The notes under the pieces: model-generated | Databases searched by the model: none | The model's input: only the letters and a program-made list of their open reading frames with translations | What the model was told of the DNA's origin: nothing | Assembly (NCBI GenBank): GCA_030638385.1 | Contig: DAOWES010000139.1 | Coordinates: forward strand, 1 to 7,060 | Source of the DNA: Candidatus Cloacimonadota bacterium | Lineage (GTDB): Bacteria; Cloacimonadota; Cloacimonadia; Cloacimonadales; TCS61 | Direction: 5' to 3' | DNA: 7,060 bases | Program-made: the position numbers and the translations under genes | Shown here: piece after piece, positions 1 to 5,938 of the stretch | Numbering within the stretch: position 1 is the stretch's first letter | How the letters are laid out: the number at the start of each line of letters is the position of its first letter

Positions 1-34
1 AAAAATAGGCACTTCAAAAATGAAGTGCCTATTT
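1..34 (-). terminator. Intrinsic terminator downstream of ppdK
   Basis: A perfect 14-bp inverted repeat (arms 3-16 and 21-34) encloses a 4-nt loop. Read on the minus strand it begins 20 nt after the ppdK stop and ends in five Ts at the window edge, the classic rho-independent layout. The core of the stem (AGGCACTTCA) holds most of the G+C. The other side of the stem is also AT-rich, so it may work in both directions if a convergent gene lies to the left, which cannot be seen here. Confidence 0.88.
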
Positions 35-54
35 ATATATATTAGATAACTAAT

Positions 55-2766
55 TTATTTAGATTCAATTGCGGCTTGAGTAGCAGCTAATCTAGCGATT
101 GGAACACGGAAAGGAGAACAACTTACGTAGTTCATTCCCAGTGTGTTGCAGAATTTTACAGAGCTTGGCTCGCCACCATGCTCGCCACAAATACCTACTT
201 TAAGATCAGCATTTGCTTGGCGTCCTTTTTCGGTTCCCATTCTTACAAGTTGTCCTACACCTTCCTGATCAAGAACTTGGAAAGGATCATCTTTCAAGAT
301 TCCCTTTTCTGTGTAGATCTCAAGGAATTTACCGGCGTCATCACGGCTATAACCGAAAGTCATTTGAGTAAGGTCGTTTGTTCCAAAACTAAAGAATTCA
401 GCTTCGGCACCAATGAGGTCAGCTGTGAGAGCAGCACGAGGAATCTCGATCATTGTTCCGATAAGATATTCGATTCTGTTATTTCTTTCTACGAAAACTT
501 TTTCGGCAATTTCACGAACGATTGCAGCTTGCATTCTGAATTCTTCCACAGTTCCGATAAGTGGAATCATGATCTCAGGTTTTGGATCAAAGCCAGCTTC
601 TTTCACATTGATAGCAGCTTCGATGATAGCACGAGCTTGCATTTCAGTGATTTCCGGATATGTGTTTCCTAAACGGCAACCACGATGTCCAAGCATTGGA
701 TTGAATTCGTGAAGCGATTCAACTTTTGCTTTGATCTCAGCTACAGAAATTCCCATCTCTTCAGCCATTTCTTTCTGGTTTTTCTCTTCATGAGGAATGA
801 ATTCGTGAAGTGGTGGATCTAAAAGACGCACTGTCACACCAAATCCGGTCATTGCTTCAAAGATACCTTCAAAGTCTTCTCTTTGGTAGGGAAGAATTTT
901 TGCTAATGCTACTCTTCTGCCGGCTTCATCGTCAGAAAGGATCATTTCACGCATTGCCATGATTCTTTCACCTTCGAAGAACATGTGCTCTGTACGGCAG
1001 AGACCAATACCTTGTGCACCAAATTCTTTTGCTACAATTGCATCTTTTGGTGTGTCGGCATTTGTTCTAACATACATGCGAGTGTGCTTTTCGCAAAGAT
1101 CCATCAACTTACCAAAGTCTCCGCTAAGTTCTGGTTCTGTAGTTGCGATCTGGCCTTCATAAACTTCACCTGTAGATCCGTTTAATGAAATCCAGTCACC
1201 TTCTTTATATTCTTTTCCTTCAATTGTCATAGTACGAGATCTGTAATTGATCTTAACTGAACCGGCTCCGGAAATACAGCATTTTCCCATACCACGAGCT
1301 ACAACAGCTGCGTGAGATGTCATTCCACCACGAGCTGTGAGGATTCCGTTAGCTATATTCATACCTTCAAGATCTTCAGGAGAAGTTTCGATACGAGCTA
1401 AAATAGCATGTTCAAATTTTTTGGCTTCATCTGCAAAGAAAACAATCTGACCGCTTGCAGCACCAGGAGATGCCGGAAGGCCTTTTGCGATAACGCGTGC
1501 GTTATTGATTGCTTCTATATGAAATACAGGATGGAGGAGTTCATCAAGTTTGTTTGGATCTACGCGATTAATAGCAGTTTTTTCATCGATAAAATTCTCT
1601 TCGAGCATTTCTATTGCCATGCGAACCATTGCAGCGCCGGTTCTTTTTCCACTTCTAGTTTGAAGTAACCACATTTTACCGTCTTGAACAGTAAATTCCA
1701 AATCTTGCATGTCGAGGTAGTGCTTTTCAAGTTTTGTTTCAATTTCAGATAATTCTTTGTAAAGTCTTGGCATTGCTTCTTCAAAAGAAGGATAATTTGC
1801 CGCACGATCTTCTTCTGAAACGCCTGCAAGTTTAGCCCATCTTTTAGAACCTTCAAGAGTGATTTCCTGAGGTGTTCTAATTCCGGCAACCACATCTTCA
1901 CCTTGTGCATTGATAAGGTATTCGCCATTGAAGATGTCTTCACCTGTTCCAGCGTCACGAGTAAAGGCAACACCGGTTGCAGAAGTTTGACCCATGTTTC
2001 CGTAAACCATTGCTTGTACGTTTACAGCAGTACCCCATTCACTAGGAATCTTATGCATATTACGATAATAGATAGCACGTGGATTATTCCAACTTGCAAA
2101 TACTGAACCAATTGAACCCCAAAGTTGTTCCCAAGGGCAATCCGGGAAATCGTGTCCGGTAACTTTTTTCACAGCAATTTTAAATCTTGAAACAAGAACT
2201 TTCAAATCTTCAGCTGTAAGCTCAGTATCATCTTTCACACCTTTTTCTTCCTTCATCTCTTCGATGATCTCTTCAAAAGGATCAATATCTACTTTTGTTT
2301 TTGGTTTCATATCCAAAACTACATCACCGTACATTTGTACGAAACGACGATATGAATCCCAGGCGAAACGTGCATTTCCTGATTTTTCTGCAAGTCCTTC
2401 CACAGCTTCATCGTTCATACCAAGGTTAAGAACTGTATCCATCATACCTGGCATTGAAACACGCGCTCCGGAACGAACTGAAAGTAAAAGAGGGTTTGAA
2501 TTGTCGCCAAATTTTGCACCCATAATTTCTTCACAATTCTTAACGCCTGCTTCAGTCTCAGCTTTTAATAGCTCGATTGTTTTTTCAACTCCAAGTTCAT
2601 TCCATTCAGTACAAACATCAGTTGTGATTGTAAAACCGGCAGGAACAGGAACACCAATTAAGTTCATCTCTGCTAAGTTGGCACCTTTTCCACCAAGAAG
2701 ATTCTTCATTGATGTTTTACCTTCAGCATGACCATTTCCAAAAGTGTAAACTCTTTTATTGCTCAT
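55..2766 (-). CDS. ppdK: Pyruvate, phosphate dikinase (PPDK)
   Basis: This 903-residue cytosolic enzyme interconverts pyruvate + ATP + Pi and PEP + AMP + PPi; in anaerobes it often runs in the glycolytic, ATP-forming direction. The three family domains are in order: N-terminal ATP-grasp (about 1-350, with GGKGANLAEM near 25-34 and the SVRSGARVSMPGMMDT stretch near 96-111), the swivelling phosphohistidine domain (about 425-530) and the C-terminal PEP/pyruvate TIM barrel (about 545-903). The phosphorylated His is H485 in GGMTSHAAV. Barrel residues expected from the Clostridium symbiosum enzyme are present: Arg in GLCRTEH, Arg in VRLLDPPLHEF, Glu in IEIPRAAL, Asp in GTNDLTQ and the catalytic Cys C860 in CGEHGG. 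The length is slightly above the usual 870-890. The start at 2766 was chosen because an AAGGAG site sits 7 nt upstream; a 10-residue TTG-initiated extension would bury that site inside the coding region. T483, two residues before the active His, is the residue phosphorylated by PPDK regulatory proteins in other organisms; no such regulator gene is visible here. Confidence 0.98.
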   Translation of the reverse strand: MSNKRVYTFGNGHAEGKTSMKNLLGGKGANLAEMNLIGVPVPAGFTITTDVCTEWNELGVEKTIELLKAETEAGVKNCEEIMGAKFGDNSNPLLLSVRSGARVSMPGMMDTVLNLGMNDEAVEGLAEKSGNARFAWDSYRRFVQMYGDVVLDMKPKTKVDIDPFEEIIEEMKEEKGVKDDTELTAEDLKVLVSRFKIAVKKVTGHDFPDCPWEQLWGSIGSVFASWNNPRAIYYRNMHKIPSEWGTAVNVQAMVYGNMGQTSATGVAFTRDAGTGEDIFNGEYLINAQGEDVVAGIRTPQEITLEGSKRWAKLAGVSEEDRAANYPSFEEAMPRLYKELSEIETKLEKHYLDMQDLEFTVQDGKMWLLQTRSGKRTGAAMVRMAIEMLEENFIDEKTAINRVDPNKLDELLHPVFHIEAINNARVIAKGLPASPGAASGQIVFFADEAKKFEHAILARIETSPEDLEGMNIANGILTARGGMTSHAAVVARGMGKCCISGAGSVKINYRSRTMTIEGKEYKEGDWISLNGSTGEVYEGQIATTEPELSGDFGKLMDLCEKHTRMYVRTNADTPKDAIVAKEFGAQGIGLCRTEHMFFEGERIMAMREMILSDDEAGRRVALAKILPYQREDFEGIFEAMTGFGVTVRLLDPPLHEFIPHEEKNQKEMAEEMGISVAEIKAKVESLHEFNPMLGHRGCRLGNTYPEITEMQARAIIEAAINVKEAGFDPKPEIMIPLIGTVEEFRMQAAIVREIAEKVFVERNNRIEYLIGTMIEIPRAALTADLIGAEAEFFSFGTNDLTQMTFGYSRDDAGKFLEIYTEKGILKDDPFQVLDQEGVGQLVRMGTEKGRQANADLKVGICGEHGGEPSSVKFCNTLGMNYVSCSPFRVPIARLAATQAAIESK

Positions 2767-2773
2767 AATAATT

Positions 2774-2779
2774 CTCCTT
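2774..2779 (-). promoter_or_regulatory. Ribosome binding site of ppdK
   Basis: AAGGAG on the minus strand, 7 nt before the ATG at 2766. It is the strongest Shine-Dalgarno match in the window and decides the start in favour of MSNKRVYTF. Confidence 0.9.
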
Positions 2780-2841
2780 ATTTCTTTTAATATCAAAAAC
2801 TTATAATTTTTTTTTAAATACTATATTAGCGTCCGTAAAAC

Positions 2842-2870
2842 ATTATAGGGTGCTTATTTTGTCAATTAAA
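2842..2870 (-). promoter_or_regulatory. Candidate ppdK promoter
   Basis: A perfect TATAAT lies at 2842-2847 (minus strand), which would give a leader of about 70 nt before the ppdK ATG. With a 17-nt spacer the -35 position is TTTAAT (2865-2870), matching TTGACA at only three of six positions. A perfect TTGACA overlaps this region at 2860-2865 but is only 12 nt from TATAAT, too close for a standard sigma-70 pair. The TATAAT is therefore the better-supported half and the -35 assignment is uncertain. Confidence 0.4.
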
Positions 2871-2891
2871 AATATCATCGTAAATGATATT
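2871..2891. promoter_or_regulatory. Perfect 8-bp dyad upstream of ppdK promoter candidate
   Basis: AATATCAT and ATGATATT form a perfect 8-bp inverted repeat around a 5-nt centre (CGTAA). It sits directly next to the candidate -35 region of ppdK, on its upstream side, where an operator or activator site would be expected. It lacks a following T-run and is too AT-rich for a good terminator of the upstream nth gene. In DNA this AT-rich such a short dyad can arise by chance, so a regulatory role is inference from position only. Confidence 0.3.
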
Positions 2892-3035
2892 GCTCTTTGA
2901 CGTGAAGATTTCATCAATTTATTTAAAAATGGTGGCAATTTTTGGAAATTGTAAAATTCTGTAAAAATTTATAGTTAATGCTTCTAGCTGTATATATTCT
3001 AATTCAAAAAGTAGTACCCAAAAGTTGTTCTAATA

Positions 3036-3689
3036 TCACGCAAATTTCGTAATTACTTCCACGCGTTTGCATTGCTCCCAAATGGGACAAGTTGAACATC
3101 TGGGATTTCTTGGTGTACAGTGATTTTGCCCAAATGCTACAAGATAGCTATTGAAATTTATCCAATATTCTTTCGGAAGTTTCTCGCGTAAAACCATTTC
3201 GGTTTCAAATGGTGTTTTGGTTTGCACATAGCCAATTCTGTTTGAAATCCGGTGTACATGAATATCAACACAAATTGCCGGTTTTTTGAAAGCAATAGCT
3301 CGAACTAAATTGGCAGTTTTTCTTCCTACCCCGGGAAGCTTAATTAATTCATCGATAGTTTCAGGGATTTTACCATTGAATTTTTCATCCAAAATATCTG
3401 GTAGTTGTTGTAAGTATTTGGCTTTGTTGCGGAAAAAACCGACCGGGTAAATCAATTTTTCAAGTTCTTCTAAGCTATATTTACGTAACTCATTATGAGA
3501 ATTTATTTTTTTGAAAAGTCTGATAACAACTTCCGAAGTAATTTGATCTTTAGTTCTGGCGCTTAATAGAGTGGTTACTAAAATCTTGAAAGGATCGTGC
3601 GTTTGCGCCTCAATCAACTCTACTACCGGAGTTTTAAATGTATAGAAACGCTTCTCCAGCTCAGTGTATATTTTATCAATATCTGTCAT
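3036..3689 (-). CDS. nth: Endonuclease III (DNA glycosylase/AP lyase)
   Basis: This 217-residue base-excision-repair enzyme removes oxidised pyrimidines and cleaves at the abasic site. The helix-hairpin-helix motif LPGVGRKTA (118-126) carries the catalytic Lys (K124, equivalent to E. coli K120). The catalytic Asp is D142 in VDIHVHR (E. coli D138). The [4Fe-4S] cluster motif C-x6-C-x2-C-x5-C is complete at C191, C198, C201 and C207. Length matches the family (E. coli 211). The ATG at 3689 has an AGGAG site 4 nt upstream. It lies only 32 nt after bioD with no terminator between, so it is probably the last gene of the biotin-linked operon, although DNA repair has no obvious link to biotin synthesis. 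The Lys+Asp pair points to the bifunctional Nth type rather than MutY. Confidence 0.96.
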   Translation of the reverse strand: MTDIDKIYTELEKRFYTFKTPVVELIEAQTHDPFKILVTTLLSARTKDQITSEVVIRLFKKINSHNELRKYSLEELEKLIYPVGFFRNKAKYLQQLPDILDEKFNGKIPETIDELIKLPGVGRKTANLVRAIAFKKPAICVDIHVHRISNRIGYVQTKTPFETEMVLREKLPKEYWINFNSYLVAFGQNHCTPRNPRCSTCPIWEQCKRVEVITKFA

Positions 3690-3693
3690 ACTT

Positions 3694-3698
3694 CTCCT
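3694..3698 (-). promoter_or_regulatory. Ribosome binding site of nth
   Basis: AGGAG on the minus strand, 4 nt before the ATG at 3689 (a short spacer), within the 32-nt gap after bioD. Confidence 0.75.
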
Positions 3699-3721
3699 AC
3701 ATATAACTTTTTATTTTTGGT

Positions 3722-4411
3722 TTAGAAAGATTGTAACAAGATTTTATCACAAATTTCATTTAAAATAATCTTGGAAGATATTGAACTTTTCGGATCCTCA
3801 ATATGGGGGATTACTCCAAGTACTTTTGTCTCACCGAATTTTTCGATTGCTTCGATATTTTCAGAAATCATTTCAGGGGAGACTTTATTTTGGGGGTTGG
3901 AAAATATAACGCCTAAGGTTTTGATCTTTTTTGCTTTTAGCATCGCCAAAGACAATAGTGTGTGGTTAATTGTTCCCAGGCCGGCACGTGCTACCAAAAG
4001 AACTTCAGCCTCTAGATTTTTTATCCAATCAATTGCTAAAATATTTTCTGTAATCGGCACCATTAATCCGCCTGCTCCTTCTAAAATTGTAATATCGGCA
4101 TTCGGGATTGCTTTTTCTACGGCTTCGAGATCAACGATTTTGTCTTCATTTCGGGCAGCAAACCAGGGGGCTTTGGGGTTTTTGTAGATTACTCCCACTC
4201 TTTCGCGAATTGGTTTAGATTTCCAAGATTCAATGTTTTGGATAACAAATTTTGCATCACTATCAACGTCCATTTCATCTTTACAACCGGTTTGGAATGG
4301 TTTGAAATATTCCACATTTTTCCCGGACTCAACCAGCGTTTTTGTGATTAACATCGAGATCATTGTTTTTCCAATTTCGGTATCGGTGCCCGTGATAAAA
4401 AATTTTCTCAT
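3722..4411 (-). CDS. bioD: Dethiobiotin synthetase
   Basis: This 229-residue cytosolic enzyme closes the ureido ring: 7,8-diaminopelargonate + CO2 + ATP gives dethiobiotin, the penultimate step of biotin synthesis. The P-loop is GTDTEIGKT (8-16), a hallmark of BioD. K37 in KPFQTG matches the substrate-binding Lys37 of E. coli BioD. D52 in DSDAKF and E111 in EGAGGLMVP fit the Mg/ATP ligands of the family. Length is as usual (E. coli 225). Its ATG overlaps the bioF stop by 4 nt (ATGA, 4408-4411), which implies translational coupling, and an AAGGAA site lies 6 nt upstream inside the end of bioF. No residue expected for activity is missing as far as I can see. A cobyrinate-synthase-type relative is unlikely given the short length and the BioD-specific motifs. 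Confidence 0.96.
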   Translation of the reverse strand: MRKFFITGTDTEIGKTMISMLITKTLVESGKNVEYFKPFQTGCKDEMDVDSDAKFVIQNIESWKSKPIRERVGVIYKNPKAPWFAARNEDKIVDLEAVEKAIPNADITILEGAGGLMVPITENILAIDWIKNLEAEVLLVARAGLGTINHTLLSLAMLKAKKIKTLGVIFSNPQNKVSPEMISENIEAIEKFGETKVLGVIPHIEDPKSSISSKIILNEICDKILLQSF

Positions 4412-5538
4412 AATAGTTTCCTTAGTTTTGATACAAATATTTCGAGGTCTTTTGGTGAAATAAGTGGGTTTAAACTTATTCGTAAAATTGCTTTTCCCAA
4501 AGGTACGGTTGGAAAGCGAGAAGCAAAAACAAAAAATCCATCATTCTGCATAATTTTTTGAATTTGAATTGCCTTTCCTTCATCACCGATTTCGATTGCA
4601 ATAATATGATATTTTCCTTGAAAGGAGATCTTTTCATTGCGAAGTAAATTCCGGAGATGATTTGAAAGGTTGCGAACTATCTCACGTTCGGCATCCATAG
4701 TGGCAATCTGATCTAATAAAAATTTACCAACCATTGCATTTGCCGGAGAAATTCCGGTAGTGTAGATATATGCTTTACAGTTATTTTCCAAATAAGTTCG
4801 GACTATTTTGGGTAATAATAAAAATGCACCCGTATAGCCAAAAGCTTTTCCAAATGTGCCAACGGCAATGTCTGCAATTGATCCAAAAAGGCCTTTTCCC
4901 TTCTCGCCTAAAATTCCATAAGCATGCGCTTCATCGACAATTAAATTGATTTTATCTTTTTGTGATTCCCAAAACCGGTAATCAGCTGATTCTCCATCCA
5001 TACTATATAAAGATTCCAAAATTACCCAATTCTCGGAATTGGCGTGCTTTGCAAACCTCTTTGAAAAATGGGAAGTCTGATTGTGTTTGAATCCAATTTT
5101 TTTAGCTTGATTTAATTCTAGTCCGGTTACGACAGAAGCATGAACGTGTTTGTCGTAAAATATTGTTGATTCGGCAGAGAACAGAGAAGATATTAATCCG
5201 ACATTTGCCATAAACCCGCTGGTGAAAAACATCGCATCTTCATATCCAAAAAATGAAGCAAAATATTGCTCAACCTCACGAATGATTTTCTCGTTACCTG
5301 TAACCAAGCGTGAAGATGATGATGAAATTGAATATTTTTCCTGAATTTTGATGATTTTTCTTCGTAAACCATCATTGGCAGCCAGGCCTAAATAATCATT
5401 GGAAGAGAGATTGATGATTTTTTTGCCATTGACGATGATATATTTCCCGTCTCGTTGCGATATCTCGATCGGTTCACGTAACAGGTCTAATTGCTTTTTT
5501 AGTTTCAACTCATTTTCTATTCGCTGTAAGTTTTTCAT
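4408..5538 (-). CDS. bioF: 8-amino-7-oxononanoate (KAPA) synthase
   Basis: This PLP-dependent alpha-oxoamine synthase joins a pimeloyl thioester (ACP or CoA) with L-alanine to give KAPA, the first ring-building step of biotin. With 376 residues it matches BioF (E. coli 384). Visible landmarks are SSNDYLGL (45-52), SSSSSRLVTGN (72-82), H133 in DKHVHAS (PLP stacking), D202 and H205 in VDEAHAYG, and the PLP Lys K231 in GTFGKAFG. The C-terminal RFPTVPLGKAILRISL (341-356) resembles the substrate-binding RPPTVPAG segment of E. coli BioF, which favours BioF over glycine C-acetyltransferase, serine palmitoyltransferase or ALA synthase. Linkage to bioD supports this. The first ATG of the frame (5538) has a GGAG site 5 nt upstream; a TTG 19 codons earlier is less likely. 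The start lies inside the upstream hotdog gene (29-nt overlap) and the stop overlaps bioD, so translation is probably coupled on both sides. Confidence 0.93.
   Translation of the reverse strand: MKNLQRIENELKLKKQLDLLREPIEISQRDGKYIIVNGKKIINLSSNDYLGLAANDGLRRKIIKIQEKYSISSSSSRLVTGNEKIIREVEQYFASFFGYEDAMFFTSGFMANVGLISSLFSAESTIFYDKHVHASVVTGLELNQAKKIGFKHNQTSHFSKRFAKHANSENWVILESLYSMDGESADYRFWESQKDKINLIVDEAHAYGILGEKGKGLFGSIADIAVGTFGKAFGYTGAFLLLPKIVRTYLENNCKAYIYTTGISPANAMVGKFLLDQIATMDAEREIVRNLSNHLRNLLRNEKISFQGKYHIIAIEIGDEGKAIQIQKIMQNDGFFVFASRFPTVPLGKAILRISLNPLISPKDLEIFVSKLRKLL
4418..4423 (-). promoter_or_regulatory. Ribosome binding site of bioD
   Basis: AAGGAA on the minus strand, 6 nt before the ATG at 4411 and inside the last codons of bioF. 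Confidence 0.7.
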
Positions 5539-5938
5539 AGTAGCTCCGGTAAAACTGGCTTCGTTGTTTAGCTTCCACTTTGTTTTGAAAAGCAATTGTA
5601 GAGATTGTTAATGTTGCTGTAGCTATGTTTTGCTGCTCGTTTACAGCTAATATTTTATATTGAAAAGTTGTTTGGCTGGCAGCAATACAGGTTGCGTGAA
5701 TTTCTACTTTTACTTTTGCGACGATGGGCTTTGATTGCAGAGATTGAAATGAAAGCAGGAAGGCTTGTTTGGAAAAGTTAAGATTTTTTCGAACATGAAT
5801 TCCGGCACTTTGCGCAAATGCTTCCATCAAGATAAAGCGGCCTTCACAAATTGCCGTTGTGAAAATTGAATTTTCTGAAATTTCTTCGATGGAATTTAGA
5901 ATGAGAAATTCTTTTTTCCCGGAGTTCATTATTTTCAT
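5510..5938 (-). CDS. Hotdog-fold protein, FabZ/ApeI-like, apparently lacking catalytic His
   Basis: A 142-residue protein with the layout of a single-hotdog 3-hydroxyacyl-ACP dehydratase. FLILNSIEEI (11-20) matches the first strand of FabZ, and FILMEAFAQSAGIHVR (35-50) matches the central helix that carries the FabZ/FabA active-site acid (E39 here). The rest alternates as beta strands, ending in TATLTISTIAF (107-117). In FabZ a catalytic His sits 14 residues before this Glu, in a loop of type GHFPGxPxxPG. Here that loop seems deleted: no His occurs in residues 1-46. The protein is therefore unlikely to be a normal dehydratase; an acyl-ACP binding, thioesterase-like or partner role for the neighbouring ketoacyl synthase is possible. 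No signal peptide or membrane segment is seen. The start at 5938 overlaps the ketoacyl synthase stop by 4 nt (ATGA) and has GGAG 7 nt upstream. The tail is basic and overlaps bioF by 29 nt. The fold call is fairly secure; the function is unknown. Confidence 0.72.
   Translation of the reverse strand: MKIMNSGKKEFLILNSIEEISENSIFTTAICEGRFILMEAFAQSAGIHVRKNLNFSKQAFLLSFQSLQSKPIVAKVKVEIHATCIAASQTTFQYKILAVNEQQNIATATLTISTIAFQNKVEAKQRSQFYRSYYEKLTANRK
5544..5547 (-). promoter_or_regulatory. Ribosome binding site of bioF
   Basis: GGAG on the minus strand, 5 nt before the ATG at 5538, located inside the end of the upstream hotdog gene. It supports ATG 5538 rather than the upstream TTG at 5595. Confidence 0.7.

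Noticed and set aside
178..672. Plus-strand open frame of 164 codons opposite ppdK
   Set aside because: It lies wholly antisense to a clear ppdK, its translation is rich in Ser/Phe with no recognisable motif, and it has no convincing ribosome binding site. The same applies to the plus-strand frame at 2264-2731.
1611..1973. Minus-strand 120-codon frame inside ppdK
   Set aside because: It is an out-of-frame shadow of the ATP-grasp region of ppdK, which is intact in its own frame.
2860..2865. TTGACA as the -35 box paired with TATAAT at 2842-2847
   Set aside because: The spacer is only 12 nt, too short for a normal sigma-70 promoter; at 17 nt from TTGACA the -10 position reads TGTTTT, a poor match.
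2936..2951. 6-bp hairpin (CAATTT/AAATTG) downstream of nth as a terminator
   Set aside because: The stem is short with one G-C pair per arm and is not directly followed by a T-run, so it would be too weak; I see no good terminator after nth.
3771..4187. Plus-strand 138-codon frame opposite bioD
   Set aside because: Antisense to an intact bioD, with no motif and no neighbour on that strand.
4408..5538. The PLP enzyme as serine palmitoyltransferase or glycine C-acetyltransferase, given the fatty-acid-like neighbours
   Set aside because: Adjacency and coupling to bioD and the RFPTVPLG segment favour BioF; I keep a small residual doubt because alpha-oxoamine synthases are close relatives.
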